This document shows, piece after piece, positions 49,065-58,363 of a stretch of DNA of 64,000 nt. Both the position numbers and the translations under genes were made by a program. Position 1 is the first letter of the stretch; every line of letters begins with the position of its first letter. Under the pieces are notes generated by a model. That model saw only the letters and a list, made by a program, of their open reading frames with translations. It was not told the origin of the DNA and searched no databases. This DNA is from Pseudomonadota bacterium. Lineage in GTDB: Bacteria; Pseudomonadota; Gammaproteobacteria; Xanthomonadales; Rhodanobacteraceae. The DNA lies in the NCBI GenBank assembly GCA_021795435.1, contig JAJYPJ010000001.1, positions 106,591 through 170,590 on the forward strand, read 5' to 3'.

Positions 49065-50969
49065 ATGATCGAAATTACCCTTCCCGACGGGAGCCGGCGC
49101 AACTTTGCGCATGCGCCCACCGTGCGCGAGGTCGCCGAGTCCATTGGCCCGGGGCTTGCCAAGGCTGCGTTGGCCGGCCGGATCGACGGCTCGCTAGTGG
49201 ATCTGGGGCGTCTGATCGAGCATGACGCGCACCTCGAGGTCATCACCGAGAAGAGCCCCGACGCACTGGGAATCATCCGCCATTCGACGGCGCACCTGCT
49301 GGCGCAAGCCGTGCAGCGACTCTTTCCCGGGGCCCAGGTCACCATTGGCCCCGTGATCGACAACGGCTTCTACTATGACTTTGCCTACGAGCGTCCATTC
49401 ACGCCTGAGGATTTACCTCGGATTGAAGAGGAAATGCGGAAGATCGCTGCCGAGGCGCTCCCGCTTGCACGCACGGTCAAGTCGCGCGATGAGGCGATCG
49501 ATTTCTTCCGTCGCTTGGGCGAGGAATACAAGGTCGAAATCATTCAGGCCATACCTGCGAGCGATGAACTTTCGCTCTATAGCCAAGGCGAATTCACCGA
49601 TCTCTGCCGTGGACCTCATGTCCCCGACACTGGCCGGCTCAAGGCATTCAAGCTACTGAAGGTTGCCGGCGCATATTGGCGTGGCGATAGCGGCAACCAA
49701 ATGCTCAGCCGCATCTACGGAACCGCGTTCCTGAGCGACAAGGATCTGAATGCGCACCTGCGCCAACTTGAAGAAGCGGAACGGCGGGATCATCGCCGCA
49801 TCGGCAAGGCGCAGGATCTGTTCCATCTCCAGGAGGAAGGCCCGGGCCTGGTGTTCTGGCACCCGCGGGGATGGGCCATTTGGCAGGTTGTCGAGCAGTA
49901 CATGCGGCGTGTCTACCGCGATACGGGCTACGGAGAGGTCCGCTGCCCACAGATCCTGGATGTTTCGCTTTGGCAGAAGTCGGGCCATTGGGACAACTAC
50001 CAGGAAAACATGTTCTTCACTGAATCGGAAAAGCGCACGTATGCGGTGAAGCCGATGAATTGTCCCGGCCATGTGCAGGTATTCAAGCAGGGCCTTCACA
50101 GCTATCGGGACCTACCCATCCGCTATGGCGAATTCGGTGCGTGCCATCGCAACGAGCCCTCCGGTGCGTTGCATGGGATTCTCCGTGTCCGGGGTTTCAC
50201 CCAGGATGACGGCCATATCTTCTGCACGGAAGAGCAGATCGAGTCGGAGGTCGCGGCCTTCCATCGGCAGGCCCTGAAGGTCTACACCGACTTCGGCTTT
50301 TCCGATGTCCAAGTCAAGATCGCGCTGCGACCGGATAAGCGATTGGGGGACGATGCCACGTGGGACAAGGCCGAGCATGCGCTGCGTAGCGCGCTGCGCG
50401 GCGCCAGTGTCGAGTGGCAGGAGTTGCCGGGCGAGGGCGCCTTCTATGGCCCGAAGATCGAATACCACCTCAAGGATGCAATCGGGCGTACCTGGCAGTT
50501 GGGTACCATGCAGGTTGATTTCATGATGCCCGGGCGGCTCGGCGCCGAGTATGTCGACGAACACAGCGTGCGTCGCCATCCAGTCATGCTGCATCGGGCC
50601 ATCGTCGGTTCGATGGAACGCTTCATCGGCATCCTGATCGAGCACCACGCCGGAGCCTTTCCCGTTTGGCTGGCCCCCCTGCAGGCGATCGTGCTGAGCA
50701 TCACCGATGCGCATGCGCCCTATGCGTCGCAGGTCGCGCAAGCACTTGTGCAGCAAGGATTCCGTGTCCAGGCCGATTTGCGCAACGAGAAAGTGGGCTA
50801 TAAGATCCGCGAACACACGCTGCAGCGAGTGCCCTATCTGCTGGTGGTCGGTGACCGCGAGATGGAGCAGGGCGCGGTTGCCGTGCGCGCGCTGAGCGGC
50901 GCGGACCTTGGCAGCATGCCACTGGCCTCCTTCGCCGCGCGTCTGGCCTCGGAAGCCCGGCCTGGTTGA
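49065..50969 (+). CDS. thrS: Threonyl-tRNA synthetase
   Basis: Charges tRNA-Thr. The 634-aa protein (E. coli 642) has an N-terminal TGS domain ([20 protein letters not shown]), the editing domain ([19 protein letters not shown]), class II motifs and the zinc cysteine in [10 protein letters not shown], plus the C-terminal anticodon domain ([19 protein letters not shown]). It opens the translation operon thrS-infC-rpmI-rplT-pheST. In E. coli ThrRS represses its own mRNA through an operator; I could not identify one here. Confidence 0.97.
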   Translation: MIEITLPDGSRRNFAHAPTVREVAESIGPGLAKAALAGRIDGSLVDLGRLIEHDAHLEVITEKSPDALGIIRHSTAHLLAQAVQRLFPGAQVTIGPVIDNGFYYDFAYERPFTPEDLPRIEEEMRKIAAEALPLARTVKSRDEAIDFFRRLGEEYKVEIIQAIPASDELSLYSQGEFTDLCRGPHVPDTGRLKAFKLLKVAGAYWRGDSGNQMLSRIYGTAFLSDKDLNAHLRQLEEAERRDHRRIGKAQDLFHLQEEGPGLVFWHPRGWAIWQVVEQYMRRVYRDTGYGEVRCPQILDVSLWQKSGHWDNYQENMFFTESEKRTYAVKPMNCPGHVQVFKQGLHSYRDLPIRYGEFGACHRNEPSGALHGILRVRGFTQDDGHIFCTEEQIESEVAAFHRQALKVYTDFGFSDVQVKIALRPDKRLGDDATWDKAEHALRSALRGASVEWQELPGEGAFYGPKIEYHLKDAIGRTWQLGTMQVDFMMPGRLGAEYVDEHSVRRHPVMLHRAIVGSMERFIGILIEHHAGAFPVWLAPLQAIVLSITDAHAPYASQVAQALVQQGFRVQADLRNEKVGYKIREHTLQRVPYLLVVGDREMEQGAVAVRALSGADLGSMPLASFAARLASEARPG

Positions 50970-51005
50970 ACGGGCCCGAGTTCATTGATCCACGGAGACA
51001 TCACG

Positions 51006-51533
51006 ATCGCTACGCCCACCGAAACCAAATCCCACCGTCGCAACCACGAGATCCGCGTGCCGCGCGTGCGCGTGATTGACGCCGAAGGCCAGCAGCTTGG
51101 CATTCTCGGTCGAGACGAGGCGCTGCGCCTCGCCCAGGAATCCGAAATGGATCTGGTGGAGATCCAGCCGACCGCCGATCCGCCGGTGTGCCGGATCATG
51201 GATTTTGGCAAGTTCCGCTTCGAGCAGCAGAAGAAGGCCCAGGCGGCCAAGAAGAAACAGAAGCAGGTCGAAATCAAGGAGCTCAAGTTCCGGCCGACCA
51301 CCGACGTCGGGGATTACCAAATCAAGATGCGCAACCTGCTTCGGTTCCTGGACGAGGGCGACCGGGTCAAGGTCAATATTCGTTTCCGAGGTCGCGAAAT
51401 GTCGCACCAGGAGCTCGGCTATGAACTGGCCAAGAAGATCCAGGCGGACGTCGTTGAGCAAGGCGTGATCGAGCAATTCCCGCGGCTCGAGGGGCGCCAA
51501 ATGATCATGATGATCGCGCCAAAGAAGAAGTAG
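51006..51533 (+). CDS. infC: Translation initiation factor IF-3 (probable AUC start codon)
   Basis: IF-3 keeps 30S subunits free and checks the start codon and initiator tRNA. The conserved domains ([63 protein letters not shown]) are complete. No ATG, GTG or TTG fits the known N-terminus: the track uses TTG 50985, upstream of the GGAG ribosome-binding site (50994-50997). The codon 8 nt after GGAG is ATC at 51006, giving 175 aa. Rare AUU/AUC starts are the basis of infC autoregulation in E. coli, where IF-3 rejects its own start codon. Confidence 0.92.
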   Translation: MATPTETKSHRRNHEIRVPRVRVIDAEGQQLGILGRDEALRLAQESEMDLVEIQPTADPPVCRIMDFGKFRFEQQKKAQAAKKKQKQVEIKELKFRPTTDVGDYQIKMRNLLRFLDEGDRVKVNIRFRGREMSHQELGYELAKKIQADVVEQGVIEQFPRLEGRQMIMMIAPKKK

Positions 51534-51586
51534 TTCGGAGCGGTGGGTCGGCTTCGCTTTGGCGCACCGCAACCGCGGAATGGCCG

Positions 51587-51614
51587 CTTGGCCTTGGCTC
51601 GCTTTCTGTATACA
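51587..51614 (+). promoter_or_regulatory. Candidate internal promoter for rpmI-rplT
   Basis: A strong -10 TATACA (51609-51614, in TATACAAT) follows a -35-like CTTGGC (51587-51592) at a 16-nt spacing, in the 192-nt infC-rpmI gap. Confidence 0.45.
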
Positions 51615-51725
51615 ATCCGGGGTCCGGTCCTGAGATAGGGCCGGCATACGCAGGTTCCGGCAGGGATGGCAAGTGCGGCGTCCGCCGCCGCCGGGACCAG
51701 TCAATAACCCCGGACGGAGCATTCC
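51615..51725 (+). promoter_or_regulatory. rpmI-rplT leader with hairpin
   Basis: The leader between the internal promoter and rpmI contains a stem CCGGTCCT-GAGAT-AGGGCCGG (51624-51644) with one wobble pair and a further GC-rich stretch before the ribosome-binding site (GGACGGAG). L20 represses rpmI-rplT through a leader structure in E. coli; an equivalent role here is an inference. Confidence 0.45.
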
Positions 51726-51929
51726 ATGCCGAAGATCAAGATCAAGACCAACCGTGCGGCTGCCAAGCGCTTCCGCAAGACGGCAAGTGGCAAGTTCAAA
51801 GCTGGCCACGCCTTCAAGAGTCACATCCTCACCAAGAAGTCCACGAAGCGGAAACGCAACCTGCGTGGGCCCAACCATGTACGCGCCTGCGACTCCGGTC
51901 GCGTTGAGCGCATGCTGCCCTACGTCTGA
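51726..51929 (+). CDS. rpmI: 50S ribosomal protein L35
   Basis: A small basic 67-aa ribosomal protein, [20 protein letters not shown], with the normal [17 protein letters not shown] core. It precedes rplT by 12 nt, as in nearly all bacteria. Translation of rplT is usually coupled to it. Confidence 0.97.
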   Translation: MPKIKIKTNRAAAKRFRKTASGKFKAGHAFKSHILTKKSTKRKRNLRGPNHVRACDSGRVERMLPYV

Positions 51930-51941
51930 GGAGACTGACTC

Positions 51942-52301
51942 ATGGCACGTGTCAAGCGTGGCGTCGTGGCGCGCCGCCGCCACAAGAAAATCATCGGTCG
52001 GGCCAAGGGCTATTACAACGCCCGTCGCAAGGTCTTCCGCGTCGCCAAGCAGGCGGTTACCCGCGCGGGGCAGTATGCGTACATCGGACGCAAGCAGAAG
52101 AAGCGTCAGTTTCGCGCGTTGTGGATCGTCCGCATCAATGCCGGTGCCCGCATGTTCGGCCTTTCCTACAGCCGCCTGATTGCAGGGCTTGCGAAGGCCG
52201 GCATCACGGTGGACCGCAAGGTGCTGGCCGATCTGGCCGTGCACGACATCAAGGCCTTCGGCGCGATCGCCGAGAAGGCCAAGGCCGCACTCGCCGCCTG
52301 A
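51942..52301 (+). CDS. rplT: 50S ribosomal protein L20
   Basis: L20 is essential for early 50S assembly and represses its own operon in E. coli. The 119-aa protein has a long basic N-terminal helix ([20 protein letters not shown]) and a globular C-terminal domain ([20 protein letters not shown]). The following 130-nt gap holds a terminator-like hairpin before pheS. Confidence 0.98.
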   Translation: MARVKRGVVARRRHKKIIGRAKGYYNARRKVFRVAKQAVTRAGQYAYIGRKQKKRQFRALWIVRINAGARMFGLSYSRLIAGLAKAGITVDRKVLADLAVHDIKAFGAIAEKAKAALAA

Positions 52302-52343
52302 TCGCAAGCGGGTGCTCCCGATGGGGGCCTTGCGTGCACAACG

Positions 52344-52380
52344 TGGGGAGCGGGCCCGAGCTCGCTCCCCATTTGTTTCT
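52344..52380 (+). terminator. Hairpin with T-rich tail between rplT and pheS (terminator or attenuator)
   Basis: TGGGGAGCG and CGCTCCCCA form a perfect 9-bp stem around a 10-nt loop, followed by TTTGTTTCT. In E. coli pheST is attenuated after a Phe-rich leader peptide; no Phe-rich leader ORF was seen here, so this may be a simple partial terminator. Confidence 0.6.
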
Positions 52381-52431
52381 GCGGTTCACCCGGATGCCGC
52401 GTCGCGCGCGGTGACGGTCTGGAGGGTGACG

Positions 52432-53427
52432 ATGGAGTCCTTGCAGGATCGAATCGATCAGGCGCGCGCCGAGATCGCCACGGCGCCAACGCTGGAGGCA
52501 CTGGAGCAAAAGCGGGTGGCGCTGCTTGGCCGCACCGGCTTGCTGACCGCTGCGCTCAAGGAACTCGGAGCGCTCTCGCCCGACGTCCGGAAGAGCCGTG
52601 GCGCGGAACTCAATCGGCTCAAGAGCGAGCTGTCCGAGCTGCTCGAGGCCCGTCGCATCGCCTTGGCGCAGCAAGCGATGGCCATGCGGGTGGCCAGCGA
52701 GGTCGTGGATATTGGTCTTCCTGGCCGCGCCGGCGGTACGGGCAGCCTGCACCCGGTCATGCAGACGCTCGAACGCATCTGCGCAATCTTCGAAGGCATG
52801 GGTTACGGGCGTTCGGAAGGACCCGAAATCGAAGACGACTGGCACAACTTCGAGGCGCTCAACTTTCCCCCGCATCATCCTGCGCGCGCCATGCACGATA
52901 CGTTCTATTTCGCCAATGGCGAACTCCTGCGCACGCATACCTCGCCTGTCCAGATCCGGGCCATGAAAGGTCGCGAGCCACCCTTGCGGATCATCGCGCC
53001 GGGTCGCGTTTATCGCAGCGATTCCGATCAAACCCATTCGCCGATGTTCCATCAGGTCGAAGGATTGATGGTCGCCGAGGGCGTCAGTTTCGCGGACCTC
53101 AAGGGCACGCTGGAAGCCTTTGTCACGGCTTTCTTTGGCCGTCGATTTGAAATGCGGTTTCGGCCAAGCTATTTCCCGTTCACGGAACCGTCGGCCGAAG
53201 TGGACATTCGCTGGATCGATGCGGCAGGGAACGTGCGCTGGCTGGAGGTTCTCGGCTGCGGCATGGTGCACCCTGTGGTGTTGCAGAACGGCGGCATTGA
53301 CGCCGAACGCTACACCGGCTTTGCGTTTGGACTGGGTGTCGAGCGGTTCGCGATGCTGCGTTACGGCGTGGATGACCTGCGCGCGTTCTTCGAGAACGAT
53401 GTCCGCTTTCTGGCGCAGTTCGACTGA
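52432..53427 (+). CDS. pheS: Phenylalanyl-tRNA synthetase alpha subunit
   Basis: Catalytic subunit of the (alpha-beta)2 enzyme that charges tRNA-Phe. The 331-aa protein (E. coli 327) has an N-terminal coiled-coil (about residues 1-85) and class II motifs: [51 protein letters not shown] and [19 protein letters not shown] 52432 behind GGAGGG is chosen; the track's frame reads back through rplT. It is 9 nt before pheT. Confidence 0.97.
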   Translation: MESLQDRIDQARAEIATAPTLEALEQKRVALLGRTGLLTAALKELGALSPDVRKSRGAELNRLKSELSELLEARRIALAQQAMAMRVASEVVDIGLPGRAGGTGSLHPVMQTLERICAIFEGMGYGRSEGPEIEDDWHNFEALNFPPHHPARAMHDTFYFANGELLRTHTSPVQIRAMKGREPPLRIIAPGRVYRSDSDQTHSPMFHQVEGLMVAEGVSFADLKGTLEAFVTAFFGRRFEMRFRPSYFPFTEPSAEVDIRWIDAAGNVRWLEVLGCGMVHPVVLQNGGIDAERYTGFAFGLGVERFAMLRYGVDDLRAFFENDVRFLAQFD

Positions 53428-53436
53428 GGAGCGACG

Positions 53437-55821
53437 ATGAAATTCAGTGAACGCTGGCTGCGATCGCTCGTGACCGTGGAGGCCGAACGTGAAGCCTTGG
53501 TTGAGGGCCTCACGCTGGCAGGCCTGGAGGTCGAGTCGGTCGTGCCTCTGGGCGAGGAGCTGGATGGCGTCGTGGTCGGTGAAATCGTCGCATGCGTTCC
53601 GCATCCCGCAGCGGATCGCCTGCGCATCTGTACAGTCGTGGCGGCCGGGACCGAGTCTTCACAGGTCGTGTGCGGCGCGCCGAACGCCCGCGTGGGCCTG
53701 AGGGCACCGCTGGCGTTGCCGGGTGCGCGGCTACCCGGCGGTGTACAGATATCCGTGACCGAACTGCGTGGCATCCAGTCGCAGGGCATGTTGTGTTCGG
53801 CGCGCGAGCTGGCGCTCGATGGCGACGATGCCGGGCTGATGGAATTGCCGGAGGACGCCCCGGTCGGCCATGCACTGGCTGAATACCTCGGGCTTCCCGA
53901 CGCCAGCATCGAGCTCAAGCTGACACCGAATCGCGCCGACTGCTTCAGCATGATCGGCCTGGCCCACGACGTCGCCGCCCTGTTCGGCGGCGCCATGCGA
54001 TTGCCGGACGTGAGTCCCGTCGCCGCGCAGAACGAGCTGAGGCGCGACGTGAGTCTGATCGCGGGGGAAGCGTGCCCACGCTATTGCGGACGCATCATCG
54101 ATGGCGTTGATGCAAGGGCGCCGACGCCACTGTGGATGACCGAGCGGCTGCGCCGGGCGGGACTGCGGCCGATCAGCGCCATCGTCGACGTCACCAACTA
54201 TGTGATGCTCGAGCTGGGCCAGCCGCTGCATGCATTCGATGACGAGACCCTGGACGGGTCGATCACGGTGCGACCCGGCACGCAAGGAGAGCGGCTGCAT
54301 TTGCTCGATGGCACCGACGTCAAGCTGGGTCGCGGCGAGCTGGTGATCGGCGATGCGCGTGGCGCGCAGGCACTGGCCGGGGTCATGGGTGGCGCAGCCA
54401 GCGCCGTCGGGCTCGCGACGAAGCGCATATTCCTGGAGAGCGCGCACTTTGCGCCAGCGGCCATCATGGGCGTGGCGCGACGGCATGGGCTGCATTCGGA
54501 TGCGGCGCACCGGTTCGAGCGTGGCGTTGACCCGGAGTTGCCCAGACGTGCCCTTGAACGGGCAACGGCGCTTCTGCTGGCCGTATGCGGCGGTTGCCCT
54601 GGCCCCCTGCACGAGTCGGTTCTGCCAGGTTGGTCGCCGGAGCGAGTGTCGATACGACTGCGTAGGGCGCGCCTGGTGCGCGTGCTGGGCGTCGAAGTGC
54701 CAGATCCCGAGGTCGAGCGCATTCTGCTGGCACTCGACCTGAAGGTGGCGCGCGAGGCATGGGGTTGGCTGGCCATTGCCCCGACGCGGCGTTTCGATCT
54801 TGCCCGCGAAGAGGATCTGATCGAGGAAGTCGCTCGCATCCACGGCTATGCGCGGATTCCTCCTTCTCTGCCGCTGGCAGGCGTGGAGGCGCGTGCCGAG
54901 CCAGAGGGCACGGTCCCGCTGGCGCGCGTGCGGGGTCTGCTCGCGGCGCGCGATTGGCGGGAGGCGGTCAACCTTTCGCTGGTTGGCGAACTCCAGCTGC
55001 AGTCATGGGGACTGCAGGATCAGGCCATGCCGCTGGCCAACCCGCTGTCTTCCGAACTTTCGTCCATGCGACCTTCGCTATTGCCTGCGCTGGTGGCTTC
55101 GCTTCGCGCGAATCGCAATCGCCAGCAGGCCCGCGTGCGTCTCTTCGAGGTTGGCCGAAGCTTCCATGCCAAACCATCCCCCGGTCGGGAGGTCGAGCGC
55201 CTAGCCATGGCGGCTTGCGGCAGCGCCGCAAGGGAGCAATGGGGCGCGGGTTCTCGCCCGCTCGATTTCCATGACATGAAAGGCGAGGTCGAAGCCCTGT
55301 TGGGCCTGCGGGCTCCAGGTTCGCCGGCCATGCGCCTCACCCGCGAGGGATTGCCACCATGGCTGCACCCCGGGCGCGCGGCGTGCGTGGTCGTCGGCGA
55401 CACCCCGGTCGGTGTGGTCGGATCGCTGCATCCCGAACTGGAGCGAAACCTGGCTCTCGAGGCGGAGATTTACGTGGCGGAATTCGATCTGGATGCCCTG
55501 CGCGCGGGCCGCTTGCCACGACCGATGCCGTTGCCTCGATTCCCGGCTGTGCGCAGGGATCTGGCCGTGATGGTGCCCGAGGCCGTGGGTTGGGACGACG
55601 TTGCCCAGAGGGTCGTTTCCGCGGCCGGCGCATTGCTGGCGGAGCTTTGCTTGTTCGACGTCTACCGGGGCGTCGGCCTGGAAGCAGGTCACAAGAGTTT
55701 CGCCATGGGCTTGATTTTGCAGGACCACTCGCGCACGCTTACGGATAGTGACGCGGACGCCTGCCTGGCGCGGGTGCTCCAGGTTCTGGCACAGTCGTGC
55801 GCGGCGCGCATCAGGGGGTAG
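53437..55821 (+). CDS. pheT: Phenylalanyl-tRNA synthetase beta subunit
   Basis: Editing and tRNA-binding subunit. The 794-aa protein (E. coli 795) has an N-terminal EMAP-type tRNA-binding domain (residues about 40-150), the B3/B4 editing core ([30 protein letters not shown]), a B5 domain, and the C-terminal FDX-ACB anticodon fold (RDLAVMVPE onward). The stop lies 2 nt before the ihfA start. Confidence 0.97.
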   Translation: MKFSERWLRSLVTVEAEREALVEGLTLAGLEVESVVPLGEELDGVVVGEIVACVPHPAADRLRICTVVAAGTESSQVVCGAPNARVGLRAPLALPGARLPGGVQISVTELRGIQSQGMLCSARELALDGDDAGLMELPEDAPVGHALAEYLGLPDASIELKLTPNRADCFSMIGLAHDVAALFGGAMRLPDVSPVAAQNELRRDVSLIAGEACPRYCGRIIDGVDARAPTPLWMTERLRRAGLRPISAIVDVTNYVMLELGQPLHAFDDETLDGSITVRPGTQGERLHLLDGTDVKLGRGELVIGDARGAQALAGVMGGAASAVGLATKRIFLESAHFAPAAIMGVARRHGLHSDAAHRFERGVDPELPRRALERATALLLAVCGGCPGPLHESVLPGWSPERVSIRLRRARLVRVLGVEVPDPEVERILLALDLKVAREAWGWLAIAPTRRFDLAREEDLIEEVARIHGYARIPPSLPLAGVEARAEPEGTVPLARVRGLLAARDWREAVNLSLVGELQLQSWGLQDQAMPLANPLSSELSSMRPSLLPALVASLRANRNRQQARVRLFEVGRSFHAKPSPGREVERLAMAACGSAAREQWGAGSRPLDFHDMKGEVEALLGLRAPGSPAMRLTREGLPPWLHPGRAACVVVGDTPVGVVGSLHPELERNLALEAEIYVAEFDLDALRAGRLPRPMPLPRFPAVRRDLAVMVPEAVGWDDVAQRVVSAAGALLAELCLFDVYRGVGLEAGHKSFAMGLILQDHSRTLTDSDADACLARVLQVLAQSCAARIRG

Positions 55822-55823
55822 TC

Positions 55824-56120
55824 GTGGCACTGACCAAAGCAGAAATGGCCGAACGCCTGTTCGCCGAAGTGGGCCTCAACAAACGAGAGGCCAAGGAATT
55901 CGTGGACCTGTTCTTCGAAACCATTCGGGCGGCACTGGAGCGAGGTGAGTCGATCAAGCTCTCGGGGTTCGGCAATTTCGAACTCCGCAGCAAGAACCAG
56001 CGGCCGGGTCGCAATCCCAAGACAGGGGAGGAGATCCCGATTTCGGCTCGGCGTGTTGTGACGTTTCGAGCGGGGCAGCGACTGAAGCAACGGGTGGAAG
56101 CCTATGCTGGACCCAGGTAG
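55824..56120 (+). CDS. ihfA: Integration host factor alpha subunit
   Basis: Sequence-specific DNA-bending protein that pairs with IhfB. The 98-aa protein begins [20 protein letters not shown] from GTG 55824, nine codons after the track's start, and has the DNA-intercalating arm [15 protein letters not shown]. The pheT-ihfA junction is only 2 nt, as in other gammaproteobacteria. Its 3' end overlaps the merR-like gene by 17 nt. Confidence 0.96.
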   Translation: MALTKAEMAERLFAEVGLNKREAKEFVDLFFETIRAALERGESIKLSGFGNFELRSKNQRPGRNPKTGEEIPISARRVVTFRAGQRLKQRVEAYAGPR

Positions 56121-56457
56121 CAATAACGAGCTTCCGCCGATCCCTGCCAAGCGATACTTCACCATTGGCGAGGTCAGCGAACTGTGCGGGGTCAAGCCGC
56201 ACGTGTTGCGCTACTGGGAGCAGGAATTCAGCGGGCTCAATCCGGTCAAGCGTCGCGGCAACCGCCGTTACTACCAGCGCCACGATGTCCTGATGATCCG
56301 GCAGATACGGGCGTTGCTCTACGAGCAGGGATTCACCATCACGGGGGCGCGCCAGCGGCTTGAGGGCGCTCAGGCACGTAGCGAGGCCAGCTATTCGGGC
56401 CAGCTCGCTCGGCAGCTGCGGATCGAGTTGGAGGAACTATTGACCCTGTTGCGTTGA
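56104..56457 (+). CDS. MerR-family transcriptional regulator
   Basis: A 117-aa MerR-type protein with an N-terminal helix-turn-helix and wing ([20 protein letters not shown], then [20 protein letters not shown]) and a helical dimerisation region. It lacks metal-binding cysteines and an effector domain, like the short MerR proteins commonly found after ihfA. The target is unknown. The overlap with ihfA suggests translation coupling. Confidence 0.92.
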   Translation: MLDPGSNNELPPIPAKRYFTIGEVSELCGVKPHVLRYWEQEFSGLNPVKRRGNRRYYQRHDVLMIRQIRALLYEQGFTITGARQRLEGAQARSEASYSGQLARQLRIELEELLTLLR

Positions 56458-56471
56458 CGACCGCGCGACTT

Positions 56472-56499
56472 CTTTTTGCGCTGCTTGCACTGCTAGAAT
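56472..56499 (+). promoter_or_regulatory. Candidate tRNA-Pro promoter
   Basis: An extended -10, TGCTAGAAT (hexamer TAGAAT at 56494-56499), lies 19 nt before the tRNA; the T-rich CTTTTT at 56472-56477 is a weak -35 at 16 nt. Confidence 0.4.
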
Positions 56500-56518
56500 T
56501 GCCAATCTGGAATCGAGT

Positions 56519-56595
56519 CGGGGCGTAGCGCAGCCTGGTAGCGCACCACAATGGGGTTGTGGGGGTCGCGAGTTCGAATCTCGCCGCCCCGACCA
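56519..56595 (+). tRNA. tRNA-Pro (GGG anticodon)
   Basis: 77 nt with encoded CCA. The acceptor stem CGGGGCG/CGCCCCG (7 bp) is perfect; the D arm AGCGCAGCCTGGTAGCGCA, the anticodon stem CCACA/TGTGG with loop ATGGGGT (anticodon GGG at 56553-56555), and the T arm GCGAGTTCGAATCTCGC are all intact. It reads CCC/CCU codons and resembles E. coli proL in its loop sequence. Confidence 0.97.
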
Positions 56596-56612
56596 GTCTT
56601 CCAGCCACCCTC

Positions 56613-56632
56613 GCGGCGCCTCGTGGCGCCGC
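56613..56632 (+). terminator. Perfect GC hairpin after tRNA-Pro
   Basis: GCGGCGCC-TCGT-GGCGCCGC is an 8-bp stem with a tetraloop 17 nt beyond the tRNA. It lacks a T-tract, so it may be a tRNA 3' processing or pausing signal rather than a full terminator. Confidence 0.45.
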
Positions 56633-56678
56633 AGTCGTCTCAGGGGCCGCCCTCTGGGACTCCAGCGAGGTCAACCGG

Positions 56679-57635
56679 ATGTCCAGCGCGCACCGAAGCC
56701 TTTATCCCGAGATCGAGCCCTACGACACGGGGCGGCTGAAGGTGTCAGCGCTGCACACGCTCTATTACGAGCAGTGCGGCAATCCGCGCGGCAAGCCCGT
56801 CGTTTTCCTGCATGGGGGTCCTGGGGGAGGCTGCAATGCGCGGTGTCGGCAGTTTTTCGATCCTGATGCCTATCGCATCATCCTGTTTGACCAGCGGGGC
56901 TGCGGTCGCAGCACCCCGCATGCGGAATTGCGCGAAAACACCACATGGGATCTGGTGGCGGACATCGAGCGGCTCCGGGCACACCTCGGGATCGGCCGGT
57001 GGCAGGTGTTCGGCGGCTCGTGGGGATCGACCCTTGCGGTTGCCTACGCTGAGGCGCATCCCGAACAAGTCACCGAACTGGTGCTTCGCGGCATTTTCCT
57101 CTTGCGGCGATGGGAACTCGAATGGTTCTACCAGCAGGGTTGCGATGCCCTGTTCCCGGATGCCTGGGAGAAGTACATCGAACCGATTCCCAGCGTCGAG
57201 CGCGGGGACCTGATCAGCGCGTACCATCGACGGCTCACGCACGATGACCCTGCCGTGCGGCTTGCTGCAGCCAGAGCCTGGTCGATCTGGGAGGGAAGTA
57301 CCAGCTTTCTTTATCAGGATGCAGCGCACATCGAGTCCAGTGGCGCCGACGAGTTTGCACAGGCCTTCGCCAGGATTGAATGCCATTATTTCGTCCACGG
57401 CGGCTTCATGCGCAGCGACCGGCAGCTACTGGAGGACATCGACCGCATCCGCCAAATTCCGGCCACCATCGTGCAGGGCCGCTATGACGTGGTCTGTCCG
57501 ATGCGCAGCGCGTGGGATCTGCATCGAGCTTGGCCTGAGGCCGACCTTCGAATAGTCACCGACGCCGGTCACTCAGCGTTCGAGCCCGGCAACATCGACG
57601 CGCTCGTTCGGGCAACGGACCGCTACCGCCGCTGA
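56679..57635 (+). CDS. pip: Proline iminopeptidase
   Basis: Cytosolic alpha/beta-hydrolase peptidase (S33) that removes N-terminal proline. The 318-aa protein has the oxyanion motif VVFLHGGPGGGCNARCRQFF, DQRGCGRSTPH, the nucleophile elbow FGGSWGSTLAVAYA and a late Asp/His pair (VQGRYDVVCP, DAGHSAFEPG). ATG 56679 is preferred because the track's frame starts inside tRNA-Pro. It converges on bpt with an 11-nt gap. Confidence 0.95.
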   Translation: MSSAHRSLYPEIEPYDTGRLKVSALHTLYYEQCGNPRGKPVVFLHGGPGGGCNARCRQFFDPDAYRIILFDQRGCGRSTPHAELRENTTWDLVADIERLRAHLGIGRWQVFGGSWGSTLAVAYAEAHPEQVTELVLRGIFLLRRWELEWFYQQGCDALFPDAWEKYIEPIPSVERGDLISAYHRRLTHDDPAVRLAAARAWSIWEGSTSFLYQDAAHIESSGADEFAQAFARIECHYFVHGGFMRSDRQLLEDIDRIRQIPATIVQGRYDVVCPMRSAWDLHRAWPEADLRIVTDAGHSAFEPGNIDALVRATDRYRR

Positions 57636-57646
57636 TGGCCGCGCGC

Positions 57647-58363
57647 CTACGTTGATTGCCGCGGCAACCCCACCCAGCCGCCATCGGTCAGGATTTCAAG
57701 CGACCGGAATTGGTGCTTGTAGTGCATCTTCGGGTGATTGGCGATCCAGTACCCCAGATAGAGATGCTCAAGTCCGTGCGCCTGGCCATAGGCGATCTGT
57801 TTGAGGATGGCCAGGATGCCTAGTCCGCGGATGCGCTCGTGCGGCTCGTACCATGTATAGACCGCAGACAGACTTGAAGGCGTTGCATCGGTCGCAGCGA
57901 CGGCCAGCAGACGCTCCCCGACGCGCAACTCCAGGAATCGGGTTGAACTCCACGGTGCGGTCAGGAAGTGGCGGAAATCTTCCACCGAGCCATCGTCCAT
58001 GCCGCCGCCGGGGTGCCGCTGCTGCTGGTAACGCTGGTACAACGCCCATCGCTCGGCCGTGAAGCCGGGATCGGCATCCACCAGCGTGATGTCCCCGTTT
58101 CTCGCAAGGCAGCGGCGCTGGCTGCGGTCAGGCGAGAATCGGTCGAGCACGACGCGGCACGGCACGCAATCGCTGCAGCGCGGACAGCGCGGCTTGTAGA
58201 CGTGGTTGCCCGCGCGGCGAAACCCGTGGGTCAGTGCCGCCGCATAGACCGCCTCGATCCCCGTGCAACTTGGATCGATCACGACATTGACCGCCGTGCG
58301 CCCCTTCCAGTAGCCGCATGCCTGCGGCAGGGTCTGGAAGAGGCGGATGCGGTCGCTTTGCAT
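57647..58363 (-). CDS. bpt: Aspartate/glutamate leucyltransferase
   Basis: Bpt adds leucine to proteins with N-terminal Asp or Glu, sending them to ClpS/ClpAP by the N-end rule. The 238-aa protein has the N-terminal Cys region CGYWKGRTAVN and PRCPRCSDCVPCRV, YQRYQQQRHPGG and GYWIANHPKMHYK, typical of the ATE family in bacteria. Its start shares a base with the kbl stop. clpS is not in the window. Confidence 0.94.
   Translation of the reverse strand: MQSDRIRLFQTLPQACGYWKGRTAVNVVIDPSCTGIEAVYAAALTHGFRRAGNHVYKPRCPRCSDCVPCRVVLDRFSPDRSQRRCLARNGDITLVDADPGFTAERWALYQRYQQQRHPGGGMDDGSVEDFRHFLTAPWSSTRFLELRVGERLLAVAATDATPSSLSAVYTWYEPHERIRGLGILAILKQIAYGQAHGLEHLYLGYWIANHPKMHYKHQFRSLEILTDGGWVGLPRQST

Noticed and set aside
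52302-52431. Possible pheM-like leader peptide
   Set aside because: The only ATG frame runs in frame into pheS with no cluster of Phe codons.
56519-56700. tRNA-Pro as an integration site
   Set aside because: No integrase, repeated tRNA 3' end or foreign genes follow; pip comes directly after.
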